Shown: one piece after another, positions 12,819 through 23,834 of the stretch
Layout: the number at the start of each line of letters is the position of its first letter
Position numbering within the stretch: position 1 is the first letter of the stretch
Source: Protula sp. h YS-2021
Lineage: Eukaryota; Annelida; Polychaeta; Sabellida; Serpulidae
Length of the DNA stretch: 64,000 bases
Reading direction: 5' to 3'
Assembly: GCA_949752745.1 (NCBI GenBank)
Contig: OX457028.1
Span: 7,520,922 to 7,584,921 of the forward strand
Made by a program: the position numbers and the translations under genes
The notes under the pieces: generated by a model
The model's input: only the letters and a program-made list of their open reading frames with translations
Told to the model about the DNA's origin: nothing
The model's database searches: none

Positions 12819-15800
12819 GGACACCGCCCGCAAACCGATAGGAATACCCCAGCTTACGTGTAACGTAAGCTGGGCTAAAAAAGCAGCAAAACAACAACAG
12901 ATGCAACATTCCACTTTTCATTGTGATGAAAAATTACACTTGTTAATCGGAGTCTTCCAAAACCTTCCAATGTCCTGCACAGCCAGTCATTGCTTTTAAA
13001 ATTTTACCGCTTCCCACCCCTCTCTTCCCTCGCCCTGTTTCAGAGCTTGTCATCCAACAAAAAAGGGTTACCAGTCGTTATAAATCACTCAACTTGTTTT
13101 GAAAATGAATACAATAAAACTAACCACAATTCTTGGCAAATGCCTTTGTTCGCCAGGTCCGTATACGCCCGCCAATCGGAGTGCACAAGTCCGCAATCTC
13201 CCTCCCTCCAGCAACGTCCCGTTCGCACGCAGGACTTTCTTTTCTGCCACGGTTTTTGTTCGCGAATAATAATCAGGGTGCTAGAAAAAATAACATAGTC
13301 TTATTTATTGCTTCTTACACTGTAAAGTCGGTTCCATTTTACTCTCTCTAGAAATATCTATCTAAAGAAAAAAAACAAAAACAAAAAAAAACAGAAAAAA
13401 TGTGCACACGTCAGACTTCAGAGGTCAAGTGGTTTCTTGTCGAACTTTTCTTAATGTAAATTACAAATGATAGATGCAAAGATTTTTAAGACCCACAAAT
13501 AAATTATCAGAGTAAAAAAAAATACACGCATTCGTAATGGTCACCGACATGCAATACATGATGTCGTTCGACAAACTAGACGTGAAGCAGATACTCATCA
13601 ATCAACTGTGTATGCGTATTGGACGCAACAGACAAAATTCAAAGATTTTATGTTCCAACGCAAAAAAAAAAAAAGAAGTATGAAAAAACAATAGGAAAAC
13701 TGACCTTTTCAATGCTAAAATACGGCAAGCTCTCATCTCCATTCTCTATCGGCTGCCCACCAAACACCACATTGAATGTACTCGTGTACACAAGCCGCGT
13801 GACGCTATGTGTGACGCAAGCTGCCAAATAGTCAAAATGTAATAGTCAAAATATATAAGTGGCAATGCTAAGTACAAATTTGGGATGCTTACAAAAACAA
13901 CTCTATTTTTTAATACTCAATTTAGAACTTTCAGTGTACTGTATGGTAATGAACTAAAGGTGAGGTTTTTATACGTTACAACGACACCAGACAATTACAG
14001 GTACTGTGACATATATGCAATTACAAGAATAATACGGCTGCCCCTGCCCTATCATCTGAGCTCGTCATACTGCGTTCTCATCCACTCGCGTTTGGCGGAA
14101 ATATTGTGTTGTGAGCACACGTGATCTATATGTATGTGGTGCCATCAGGACGACAGATGTCCCACAACTACACGACCAGGACGAAAAGTGTCCCTCAACT
14201 ACACGACCAGGACGAAAAGTGTCCCTCAACTACACGATCAGGACGAAAGGCGTCCCTCAACTACACGATCCGAATAAAAGGTGTCCCTCAACTACATGAT
14301 CAGGACGAAAAGTGTCCCTCAACTACACGATCAGGACGAAAGGCGTCCCTCAACTACACGATCCGAACAAAAGGTGTCCCTCAACTATACGATCAGGACG
14401 AAAAGTGTCCCTCAACTACATGATCAGAACAAAAGGTGTCCCTCAACTACACCATCAGGACGAAAGGTGTCCCTCAACTACATGATCAGGACGAAAGGTG
14501 TCCCTCAACTACATGATCAGGACGAAAGGTGTTCCCCTACTACACGATGAAGACAAAAGTCGTCGCTCAATTGCATAGTCAGAACTAATGGCGTTCCTGA
14601 GCTACACGATCAGATGAGGTTGGAGGTGCCTCCCGCACGCACAACCAAAGGCTAAGTGTCCCAGAAACAGTGTAACCAGATAAGGCTCACCTTACAGTCC
14701 GATTAATTGCTCTTCGGAACAACCAGTTACAATATTTCAAAGCTTTGCTTTACTTAAGCATGGTTTGCTCCCATCTGTCTGCATGCTTCTTCTTTCTCCC
14801 GATTTTTAAACTCTTTTAATTCTTTTTATCTTATTTCAAGGACTAAGTACGCATAACACAGAGAAAACAAACTATAAAATCCTACCATTTATAACGTTTT
14901 CTGTTCCATCAACATTGGTTTCTTCAATTTGTTTCTTATTCAACTGAAATGAAAGGTTGGGAAGTAACCATTAAATGAAGGATTGGGAAGTAACCATTAA
15001 ATGAAGGATTGGGAAGTAACCATAAAATGAAGGATTGGGAAGTAACCATAAAATGAAGGATTGAGAAGTAACCATTAAATGAAGGATTGGGAAGTAACCA
15101 TTAAATGAACGATTGGGAAGTAACCATAAAATGAACGATTGGGAAGTAACCATTAAATGAAGGATTGGGAAGTAACCATAAAATGAACGATTGGGAAGTA
15201 AGCATCAAATGAAATATTAGGGAATAACTATAAAAATGTACTGGTAGAAGAAACTATTATTTAATAGACGATTTAAAAGAAATAAACGATCGTCAATTTT
15301 GTATTTTTTGTCAGTATAGAAATGGATAAAAATACATGTATGTATATCATTTAAACAAATCACTAAGTAAACAAAGTTTTGACAGAAAGATATCCACACA
15401 AAATGACAACTCTCTCTGACTTGTCCAACCTCATTCTGCCTTCAACACCACGAAAATTTGCAATCTGTCATTTTTTATTTTAAGGTGACACAGTTTCAAA
15501 ATATGTACAAATTGAAACCATTTCTCGGCCGGACATTCCATACGAGGCCATGTGGAAGACACAGTCCACGCCCTCGAATGCCCCGTTCACTTGCGCACGT
15601 GACCGGATGTCAATCTAAAAAAGGTTCAAACAACGACACTTAAAGAGAGTAATATAATAATCCACTCATTATTTCTGCTAAAACAAGTCCAGGAATAAAA
15701 AAACATGAAGCAAAGAAATCAAACATAAGCGTCGTCATCACTTCTGTTCAAAAAATGCAAAAATGAATATTAGCCCTGATTACATGCGAGGTGAGACACT

Positions 15801-16348
15801 TCAAAAGCACTGTCATATATCCAGAAACCTGTATATCAAAATAAATTAAAATTTTCAGGACAGAAATAATCACTAAAACTTAACCTAACACCGCCAGCCC
15901 TTTGCGCTCCATATTTTGCACCCAGGAGTTTCTTTACATCTCTAATATTAGAGTCTTTTGTATTTTTTTTTAAATCACTTGGATTTGACCTGCTTAAACG
16001 AGATGCGCGCATCTTGTGGTACAGCTTCCAGAGGCGGCCTGATATCTGCTAATATCACCTCTGCTCCTCTCTCGTACAACGCCATGCCTAAGCGATACCC
16101 TGTCAAAATTAACAGATACTTTTCTCAGTTATTGCCTTAATACAGTACGGCTCTGCAACGCAGACCACTTATGTCCCCGAAAAATGATTGGCCTATTTTC
16201 TTATTATTGCTCTTTCTTAATTCAATCAAGAAAATACTTGTTTATAACGAGGCAGAAACACATGTAAATACAAAACACACCAACCTGCATATCCGCCGCC
16301 ACCGGTCACCAAATAGGTTGTTTTCTCTGACCTTCTCGTTTCAACCAT
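1101..16348 (-). CDS. SDR42E1: SDR42E1-like 3-beta-HSD family short-chain dehydrogenase (complete, 11 exons)
   Basis: I reconstructed the exons by translation and splice sites: 16348-16285, 16099-15990, 15614-15519, 14943-14886, 13820-13705, 13280-13125, 4790-4659, 4253-4188, 3339-3276, 2878-2805, 1346-1101. Every join keeps frame and uses GT..AG. The total is 1182 nt, 393 aa, which is the length I recall for human SDR42E1. The N-terminal Rossmann loop TGGGGYAG is at residues 15-22. [13 protein letters not shown] lies near 77-89 and [14 protein letters not shown] near 119-132. The catalytic YxxxK is Y153-SRT-K157, followed by [19 protein letters not shown] around 180-198 and [17 protein letters not shown] around 217-233. 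A hydrophobic C-terminal segment ([14 protein letters not shown]) suggests a membrane anchor. The family uses NAD(P) to oxidise or reduce steroid-like substrates; the substrate here is unknown. The start is the in-frame ATG at 16346-16348, and the stop is TAG at 1101-1103. Donors after exons 3 (GTTTCA) and 6 (GTTAGT) are weak, but frame and homology fix them. Confidence 0.93.
2641..2790. repeat. (TTA)n/(TTTA)n low-complexity tract
   Basis: About 150 bp made almost entirely of ATT and ATTT units, in intron 10 of the SDR42E1-like gene. It ends about 15 bp from the exon at 2805-2878. Confidence 0.9.
4131..4171. repeat. (ATT)n microsatellite
   Basis: About 13 perfect ATT units, just beyond the donor of the exon at 4188-4253 in the gene's reading direction. 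Confidence 0.9.
5492..5564 (+). tRNA. tRNA-Arg (anticodon TCG)
   Basis: A 73-nt cloverleaf. The acceptor GGCCGCG pairs with CGCGGTC, followed by discriminator G. The D-arm/A-box is TGGCCTAATGGA. The anticodon stem TCTGA/TCAGA encloses loop CTTCGGA, with anticodon TCG at 5525-5527. The T arm is GCGAG-TTCGAGT-CTCGT. There is no intron and CCA is not encoded, as expected for a eukaryotic nuclear gene. It lies inside intron 6 of the SDR42E1-like gene on the opposite strand. Confidence 0.97.
5571..5577 (+). terminator. Pol III T-run terminator of tRNA-Arg
   Basis: Seven consecutive T residues begin 7 nt after the tRNA 3' end, the standard RNA polymerase III stop signal. Confidence 0.85.
6400..6630 (+). 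repeat. 51-bp tandem repeat, copy 1
   Basis: Four to five units built around 'TTGATGCGCGGTTC..ATTT.GGACCAGTGCGCATGTTTATTTAACTTGC' (shown with gaps). The same array is larger in the copies at 24.1 kb and 29.3 kb. Confidence 0.8.
6640..10905. repeat. 114-bp satellite array, about 37 copies, with higher-order structure
   Basis: Units start with TTATCGCCCAATATTCCCTA and include CATATTTTCGGGTCATAGAA and CCTGCACTTTTAAAGCG. The last of these words recurs at 6729, 6843 and 6957, giving a 114-bp period. Diagnostic variants (GCTCTT with GCGTAAATT) recur at 7075, 7760, 8667 and 9579, so blocks of 6 and then 8 units have been copied. A 6-bp deletion marks one unit near 8560. Because 114 is 38 codons, two plus frames and one minus frame stay open for hundreds of residues; I do not consider them coding. 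The array sits in intron 6 of the SDR42E1-like gene. Confidence 0.95.
10906..12103 (+). mobile_element. HINE-like element end with 338-bp tandem repeats and terminal hairpin
   Basis: Three units of about 338 bp (marker TTAAGAAAAAAAATGGAAATTT near 11009, 11347 and 11684) each contain AATTCAAAAATCGAAAAA and CGAATCGGATAAAAAATAAAAA. They are followed by a GGACGGACAGACGGACGGAC tract (12024-12050) and the hairpin GTTGGCT-aaaa-AGCCAAC with GGGCTAAAA. This is the tail of a HINE-like element. Its 5' end is uncertain: it may include the 114-bp array or begin near 10906. Confidence 0.55.
12104..12745 (+). repeat. 145-156-bp tandem repeat of family 1
   Basis: The marker GCACAAGCCGTATGCACGAC recurs at 12204, 12349, 12505 and 12650. 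Each unit contains ACATCGGATCAAAAATGTAGG and GGAGATGCATTTTGAA. Related arrays occur at 24740-25905 and 30195-31100. Confidence 0.9.
12759..12819 (+). repeat. (AACT)n microsatellite near the element 3' end
   Basis: About 15 units of AACT, followed by GGACACCGCCCG and then the terminal hairpin. A shorter tract occupies the same place in copy 2 (25918-25936). Confidence 0.95.
14156..14545 (+). repeat. 31-bp tandem repeat in SDR42E1 intron 4
   Basis: About 12-13 units of GTCCCTCAACTACACGATCA plus GGACGAAAAGT. Several overlapping open frames are by-products of the repeat. Confidence 0.92.
14952..15210 (-). repeat. 26-bp tandem repeat in SDR42E1 intron 3
   Basis: About ten units of GGATTGGGAAGTAACCATTA plus AATGAA, beginning less than 15 bp from the acceptor side of the exon at 14886-14943. 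Confidence 0.92.
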
Positions 16349-19094
16349 TGCAACTAGTTTTCTACAAAAAGATCGACTTTTCGATTGCATATACATCAGT
16401 AACTAAATTGAGATATTTCACTTCCGTGTTCTTCAGGATTACCTACCACCTACGGTCCACAACGCCTGCGGTCCACAACGCTTACACGGGACTCCGTACA
16501 TCCCCCACATCAAACATAAAGATCATGAACCACAGATGTTGACTGATGTGGTCAATCATACATGGAATTATCTTTTAAACACCTAACAATTTAAGATCAC
16601 AAAACCTGATAATTGCAATTACACAATTGCACAGCTATTTATAATTTGAGTAGAAATGTATATTATAGATTTTGTTCCATAACATAAAAAATGTTATTTT
16701 TATTTCAATCTAATTCTTAACCAAACTAAACCCAAATCTGGCTAACAATTGAAAATTGCACTCGAGACCAATCTAAAATTAATCCCCATCTCCTGATGTT
16801 AAACTTGGTAATCTTCCAGGTATTAAGCGCAATGAAAACTGCAATCGAAATCTGTGATATAACATCAATCGCAATTGATCACAACATCAGTCACAGAACT
16901 TCAATTGATAATTGACTTCACTAATAAAAAATCTGCTGATGACCGTAGGCGTATTGGAATATTACCGTTCTTCAGATCAGAGAGCAATCGCAGTCTTAAA
17001 CTTAGTGTGCTACAGCAGAGTACGAATTAACCAGGGCTCAAATTTTCGGCCTTACATAAACCAAATATGCACTGTACAAGTTTTATTACAGTTTTTGTCT
17101 ACTCTGGCCAGTGAAATAATGCATATACACAAAAACATTTATATGTCATAGGCATTCATGAAAATACATGTTCAATGTGTATATAAAAACAATTTCGTTC
17201 TTGATATCTAAGGCAATGTTTTTTTTTTGTTTTTGTTTTTTTTTTCAATTCACTATTGAACACCGAAATAGTCCTTCATTGATGTTTGCATTGTTTTACT
17301 CGCATGATTTCTAGCCAGAAAGTCCAAAGAATTGGCGTAGTTAAAAGCATGTACGTCAAACGAATGTCAGTAAGCATCTGAACAGCGCCAGCAACTGAGG
17401 GAACACGGGCAGGTTCGTCGTCTTTCACCGGTTCTACACGGTCGATACTGTTCGTTTCTGAATTTAGCAATAATAGCAAACTAATAGCGCACTAGGTACT
17501 GTAGCAAGTGACACATAAGACTCTGGACTATAGAAGCAGCAGCCACGTACTACTCCCGAGTAGGTAATGGCAAGAGCAGGACACATGACTGCTGAGTACA
17601 CATGTGCAATTAAGTCATATTTACAATATTTTGTCACTCTTTTATTGTGCAATCAAATAAGCTTGAAGAGTTTGTCAATCTCATAGCTCACAAGAGGCAT
17701 TTTCTTTGATCTAAAAACTTTGTTCTAAAAACTGGCAAAAAATAGAAATTGTTAGGTCTCACATATGGGACGAATTATCCGAGTCGTTAATTCGTGTTTT
17801 TCCATAAAAATCTTATTCTGCTTCGTTTGAAGATCAAAAAGCCAATTTTTGGTGCATTTTATTTAGAACTCCAACCAAATGTTACGTATTTCTTTGAGGA
17901 AACGGCCAACTCATGATGGGTTACATTATGGCTTTCAGAACACCAAAAGCATGGCTCGGCTTTTCAATCAATGCTAATTTTTATAATTCACAGATAGGTT
18001 TTTACAAAAATCCGAATTAAATAAACTAGAACAGTGGCTGTTTAGGTGTAAGTTTCTTGTTACATAAATATAACTAAAACGCCCTCACAGTATTAGTACT
18101 GTAATAGGCCATGGTCGATCCAAGTTCACGGGGTGATAAAAGAGGATTATTGTTAAATATCGGAAAATGTACATTTAATATTTTGGGCAATAGTACTGTG
18201 ATCATCGACCTAAGCAAACATGTTGCATCTTTAACTTAAGAAAATACTTATATTTTGGCAAACTACGCCTATATGGCAGCGCAACACTGAGAACATACAA
18301 TATGACGACCGTTAATGACCTCACAGCCCGAAAACTACTTTTGCATAATTAAATCCTATATTCATACTCTCACAACACAACGCCATGCTTTTTGGCCAAA
18401 CATTTGCTTGGATGTAACTACTTTTCTTCCGCGGTACAGAATTAACAGCGGTATAAAGTTTTTCGTCACGAGTGCTAACAGGGTCATTTTGAAAACAAAC
18501 TGACAAAAATACTTTTAAATTTAAACATGATCACGAAAAATTTGGCGATTTCGTACGAAATATTCTTGTAAATATGAAAATCTATTACATTGTTGTCACA
18601 AAAACACTTGCTAAGTTTTTGAATTATTATTCTGTTATGGAGGACGCAAACTGTGTCGAGAACAACGTAACTTCAGAGTAGATTAAGTAGCACTTGTCAC
18701 CACAACGATACGTCGTGAACCTTGCTAACTGATTAAGTGACCTTGAGGTTGACTTCGGTTTAAGTTAAAGGAATAACGGCCTTCTCCTTACCACTGTTTG
18801 TGGGAAAAGTAGATTCAAATTCGTGGAGCTTAAAATTTTTTTAAATTTAAAATGAGTGGTTGTATCTGTTATTCCTGATGTACACTAATTTGATTACTTC
18901 CAATATTTTAATTAAAGGAAATTATAATCATAAATTGAGAGCAAACTAAATTGGCAACAAAACTTATTGCGCTAGCAAGTCAAGAATTTTTATCTCCATA
19001 TCGGTTCTTTATGAAGAAATAAAATTTACAAGATATTATACAACGCAGGTGATAGGTATGTAACAAATAAAACCTGTAAAAGTTTCTGATAACA
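16349..19094. other. Intergenic DNA upstream of SDR42E1
   Basis: This should contain the 5' UTR and promoter of the minus-strand SDR42E1-like gene, but I cannot point to a TATA box or initiator. No convincing exon was found. A minus-strand open stretch at 17276-17479 has protein-like composition but no recognisable family. Confidence 0.5.
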
Positions 19095-19222
19095 CAGGGT
19101 TCACAGCGAAAACCAGACGTCAAATTCCAGGATTTTCAAGGACATGTGGAGGTAAAATTCAAGGATTTTCAAGGATATTTGCAGGTAAAACTCCAAGATT
19201 TCAAGGCTCGCTATGAACCCTG
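19095..19222. mobile_element. hAT-like MITE (128 bp) with CAGGGTTCA termini
   Basis: The left end CAGGGTTCACAGCG and the reverse complement of the right end, CAGGGTTCATAGCG, form near-perfect 14-bp terminal inverted repeats. The interior holds repeats of TTCAAGGATTTTCAAGGA. CAGGG termini fit the hAT superfamily. I see no clear 8-bp target duplication. Confidence 0.65.
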
Positions 19223-19749
19223 TTAAACAAAGAACTGAAGCAGAAATAAGTCGAGGCGAAGATGAAGCATTATAGCATGTTATTGCTCAAGAAACAAAGG
19301 TTATCAAGAAAGCTGTGGACGCTTTTCTATTTGCAAAATACAGTACACCACAGAATTCGGAAGGTGAAATTGGGGGTGGAGGAAAGAAACACCGAACAGC
19401 AACAGTTAAAGAAAGAAGAGGATTCTGGAACTAAATTTTGGTTTCAAGAATATCCCAAGTCACAAAGGACAGAAACGAAACAAAATAAAACAGAAAATGG
19501 GAAACAACACTGCCCGGATAAGTGTAATAAATTAAACGATGCTGGGCTTACTTCATTTCGAAATGAGAACGATCATGATTTTCCCAGGCCGTCTGGGGCA
19601 ACTACAGCAAATCAAAAGTCAGATATTAAATCTAACCTAGCCTACATGATGCTGTCAGTTTTTAATGATTTCATTGAATTATTCAGAAAAAACAGGTACT
19701 ACTGACGGACTCCTAATTCAATAAGATTGTCCATGGATAATACACCAGC

Positions 19750-20350
19750 TCACGAATGCTGATGTCAGGATCTATGACACAGAAGTATATCGTTCAACCG
19801 AAATTTCAAGGCAAATTTCAGTTAATACAAAAATGGTTTAACGTCGATGTTTTCAGTGAATCGCCCAAGAAGTAAGCGCCAAGTAGGTACTAATGTCCGC
19901 TGCCTTTAACCAAATGTCAAAACCATATCAGTATCCTTGTGTCCATTAGGATCTGGTGGTTCTGGGCAAAATTTTCATTATTATTATCATTATTTTTTAA
20001 ACAACCAAAAAATAACAAAAAAAAAAAAAAGTGGGCACTTGTGCACCAATATTCAATCAGGAGGGAGCTATATGTTTTTACGAAATTTTGTTTGGACCAA
20101 TTGGTAGATCATAAAACAAAAGTAAAAGGTACTAAAGCCTGCTTCCTTAACCAACATATCAAGACATTAAGACTATTTCTCTGAGTTCAGTTAAGATTTT
20201 GCTAAACTTTTTCGCTAATTCTCAAGCCAATATTTGGCAATCAAAAAAATTATAGCCAGGTAGGGAACAATGCTCTCCATCTTTAAACAAAATTTCAACA
20301 TATGCCTTGCGTCAGTTAAGATTTGAATACGAATTTTTTTGCCAATATTT
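19750..20350. repeat. Diverged tandem repeats (GTACTAA...CCTTAACCAA...GTTAAGAT)
   Basis: Three decayed units near 19890, 20130 and 20270 share a GTACTAA/GAACAAT word, a CTTTAACCAA-like word and a CAGTTAAGAT-like word. They may be the older part of the element ending at 21395. No gene was found. Confidence 0.4.
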
Positions 20351-20849
20351 CTAACAATTTGGCGTACCGCCAACAAAGCAAATTCCGGTAAATTTCTTAT
20401 TTTCTGCGTTTTTATATTTGAAAATAAACTGAATAACCGGTTTTTTCATGAGATACGTTATTGGGTAAAAATAGTGATTTTACTTATCACATCAAAAACC
20501 TGAGTATAACTGCCTAACCAGGACTTCTGTTTTGCTGTGTATACAAATCGATATTTTTCGTAAAAATAGGCAGTTACAATTGCACTGAGTTCCTGCTTCA
20601 ATTTTCAACTAAAATAATTCAGTGTTCAACAATTTCAAATTGTCCAATTCCTTTGGCAAAACATAACAAGTATGTCCAAAGAAGTGACCCAGCCGAGTTA
20701 CCAAACAAGGAAAGAGAGAAAAAAAGTGAAACGAATACTGTTTGACCAAAAAATGAAGTATGTAAAATGCATTTAATTCGAATTTGGAAGCCACCCGAAA
20801 AGGGATGTTAGAGAGGTTGGGTTTTGACGATTCACGTAATATACCGACA

Positions 20850-21395
20850 TTTACACAATTAAAATTCCACCATTTCGGCATTTTTTTGTGATTTGCGAAA
20901 AAAAGCAAAGTCCAGGTCGAGAAACACCTTAGAAACTTTCGATTAAAAGTTTATAACTATTTGAAAAAGACTGAGAGAAATGAATGCTTTGACAATCCAG
21001 TTATTTACTGCCATTTATTCCAGTTTTTGTCAAACTTCAAAGTTCGGCAATTTCGGCAGTTTTTGGCGAACCGCGAAAAAAATAATAATAGTAGGCGAAC
21101 CCCAGGAGAACATCTCTGCGTAACATCTAAACCATTGGAGTAAAACTGTAATAGGAGAAGCATTTAAAAAATGGGTCAAAACGGGCACAAAAAGTGCCGT
21201 AATTTTGTCAGTTTTTCGTCAGTCGTCAAAAAAGTAATAGCCAGGTGGGGGACCACCCAGGGAACATTCAAAACGATTGGAGCTAAAAACTGTAGGAGTG
21301 GCATTTTAAAGAAAAAGTTAAACATACGCATATACATTCAAGCCCCCTATAGTGATATGACTAACCCAGTCCGACAAAGTTGGTTGGGTTAAAAA
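20850..21395 (+). mobile_element. HINE-like element, family 2 copy 1 (3' part)
   Basis: About three units of 175 bp carry GGCGAACCGCGAAAAAAA, AACCCCAGGAGAACAT and AACTGTAATAGGAGAAGCAT. The tail has the imperfect hairpin AACCCA...TGGGTT (21363-21390) followed by AAAAA. The same unit is found at 28190-28655. I could not place the 5' end. Confidence 0.5.
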
Positions 21396-21664
21396 CATCA
21401 GGCATCAGAGATGCAAAGCCCCTAGTCCGCGCCAACAAGTCGCAACAAATTAAGTTTAGAGGTTTATAAGTTCGACATTTTTAGGTCGATCAAATTGAAA
21501 ACCTTGACGTTGCACATCTTTTGTTAACATGCCGCACGAAAGATGGTGTGTAAAATAAAACGGGAAGCAACAAGACCTATTTTTGGTTTTGCGTTGTGTT
21601 TCGCAGACAAATTGCCAAAAGTAAACGAATATAAATAAACAAACAGCGAATACAGCACAAGATT

Positions 21665-21770
21665 ACAAAAACCGGAAAAAACCGGTTTTTCATTTTCGAA
21701 CCGATTAACTGAACCGCGAAAATAAAAAACCGCAGTTTTCAGGTGAACCGGTTTAACCGTACAGCCCTAC
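21665..21770. repeat. Fragment with CCGGTTTAACCG termini, likely hAT-type MITE end
   Basis: ACCGGAAAAAACCGG at the left and GAACCGGTTTAACCG-TACAGCCCTA at the right. In reverse the right end reads TAGGGCTGTACGGTT, a typical hAT-like terminus. A matching left terminus is not visible. Confidence 0.35.
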
Positions 21771-22013
21771 TAAACGGATATTTTAGATTTTTGTTGAAAT
21801 TTTGAGCAAAAATTGGGTAATTACGAGAAAACTTCAAGTGGGCATTCACAAATATAAACCAAGTGACGTTCCTAAAGTAAAATGAAAATTATTTCAAAAT
21901 ATACTGAAAACAAATTGAGGAATGTTGTTTTCTTTTTGTATTTTGTACATACGGCAACTATGATTTCTGGTCTGTGTGCCTGCTAAGGGATGAAGAGTTG
22001 CGGAGCAAAAATA

Positions 22014-22822
22014 ACAAGTGGGTCAGTGAAACTGACTATGTCCCCTGCCGGCGTACAATCCCAGTATTTGATTTTGTTAGGTTGGACTACCACCCTTCGA
22101 ATCATATTCGTGAATTTTAAATTCCAGCTGGGCCAATGTCCTTGAGCCAACATGGCTCATTTACAATACCAATTCTTGCTAGCACCCATACTACCTATGT
22201 GTATAACATTTTGCCAATTGTTTCAAAAAATTGTAGGCTTGAGTGTGTTAACAAACTCATTCCAGTATGTAAGGGTTGTGAAAGTTTTTGAAGTTCAGCG
22301 GGGCCAATGTCCTTGGGCCGACAGGGCTCATTTACAATGCCGACCATTGTTGGTTCCAATACTTCCCATATCTAAAAGATTTCAACAATCGATCCAGAAT
22401 TGTAGGCTTGAGTGTGTTAACAAACTCATTCAACTGAGTAAGGATTGGGAAAATTTGTGAAGTTCAGTTGGGCCAATGTCCTTTGGCCGACATGGCTCAT
22501 TTACAATACCGATCCTTGTTCGTTCCAGTACTACCCATATATACAATATCTTAACAATCGGTGGAAGAATGTAGGCTTGAGTGTGTTAACAAACTCATTC
22601 GACTGAGTAAGGATTGGGAAATTTTGTGAGTTCAGCTTGGCCAATGTCCTTGGGCCGACATGGCTCATTTATAATACCGATCATTGTTCGTTCCGGTACT
22701 ACCCATATATACAATATCTTAACAAACGGTGGAAAAATGTAGGCTTGAGTGTGTTAACAAAAAAGGTGTCGACAGACGGACAGACAAACCCGAAAACTAT
22801 AGTCCCCTGGCGGGGGACTAAA
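22014..22822 (+). mobile_element. HINE-like element, family 3 (169-bp tandem core)
   Basis: The 5' end ACAAG is followed by the stem-loop GTCAGT-gaa-ACTGAC (22022-22036) and TATGTCCCCTGCCGG. The core is four units of 168-171 bp: the marker GGCCAATGTC(C/-)TT occurs at 22131, 22302, 22471 and 22639. The tail has GACAGACGGACAGAC and then the hairpin AGTCCCC-tggc-GGGGACT followed by AAAA (about 22800-22822). No protein is encoded. Confidence 0.65.
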
Positions 22823-23065
22823 AAGCTTTGTGACTGGATAATATTCGAGACTCTTTCTATGTGTTTTTCCCATTCTATCATCGATCCCAGTTTTCAGTCT
22901 GGCACTTGTAAAGATAATGCTCAAATCTGTCAAAAATTATTTCGATATTTCCTAATTCTGACGGAAAAGGAACTTGTTTCGAATTTTCGAATTAGCGCAG
23001 ATTTTCTTCTTTTTTACACAATTTTGTTTTATACAATAAGCATATACGATAATAAATCAATATTT

Positions 23066-23085
23066 TATAAAGAATATATATATAT

Positions 23086-23156
<71 letters not shown>

Positions 23157-23180
23157 TTATATATATATATATATATATAT
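23066..23180. repeat. (AT)n microsatellite
   Basis: About 110 bp of near-uninterrupted TA dinucleotides, broken by CACA and GCAT. Confidence 0.97.
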
Positions 23181-23834
23181 CGCAGTCAACGGAGAAATGG
23201 AACAAAATCACTTTGAAATAGATATAGAGCTATTTATGTTGTAACAAAGCTCCTTCTTATAATTAAAATGCTTAATATTTTATCTTAACAAAGGTTTGTT
23301 TAACCTGCGAATTAAAATTCCCTTTATGGTTTTATCAGCATGTTAAAAGGTTAATATGGAAAAAGCAATCTTCCTTTATTTTATGTTCTCTCATTAATTT
23401 AATTTGATGGTATTATCGCAGCATCCAATCTTGGAAATAACCCTGGATAAATAAGGCTCCAAACATTAAGAATATTTATCTCACATTTCTATCAGGGTGT
23501 ACCCTTCTCAAACCGCAAACAAAGTAACAAAAAAATCTATCCACGTCAGCTTAAAATCACAGCTGCAGAACAAAGGAATTCCAAAGTAAATTAGGTTCAT
23601 GCGCGTGGAACTAATGGCATTCCATTGCCCGGTATATAACCCCCAAGCCCGGCTCGAGAAGGCGGATTTGGTTTTGGACACTTTTGGAACGTTGATATCT
23701 CGTCAAATTTCGTAATAAATTTAATAAAATTACTGAAGGAAAACTTAGTCACTGTTTAGTTTATTTTTAAGAATCCAACAACTAAACAGTGAATCTGTTA
23801 TAATGTGTTAGAAAACCATTTTTATAATATCATA

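Larger units (their letters stand above)
6128..12878 (+). mobile_element. HINE/Helentron-like non-autonomous element, family 1 copy 1 (interrupted)
   Basis: The 5' end AACAAG is followed by the perfect palindrome TTTGTCCAAGGACAAA (6132-6147) and GTCCCAGCTTAC. About 250 bp of the sequence that follows matches copies at 23835 and 29071. Next come 51-bp tandem repeats (6400-6630), foreign repeat DNA (6640-12103), 145-156-bp repeats (12104-12745) and an (AACT)n tract. The 3' hairpin CCCAGCTTACG...CGTAAGCTGGG (12848-12874) is followed by CTAA. The 5' motif CCCAGCTTAC equals the left arm of the 3' hairpin. There is no coding capacity. Tandem core, tetranucleotide tract and 3' hairpin resemble HINE/DINE-1/pearl-type elements; that family assignment is inference. 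Confidence 0.6.

Noticed and set aside
12759..12819. (AACT)n considered as a telomere-like or CRISPR-like array
   Set aside because: It is a plain tetranucleotide microsatellite within a transposon end. The DNA is animal, and no array of spacers between repeats exists in the window.
14111..14550. Open frames of repeated [18 protein letters not shown]
   Set aside because: By-product of the 31-bp tandem repeat inside an SDR42E1 intron.
17276..17479. Minus-strand stretch EPARVPSVAGAVQMLTDIRL with a hydrophobic tail
   Set aside because: Composition is plausible for a terminal exon, but I find no family, no clear acceptor and no partner exons.
19262..19705. 147-codon open frame, K/Q/N-rich
   Set aside because: No motif or family resemblance and low-complexity composition. 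It lies between a MITE and decayed repeats in AT-rich DNA.
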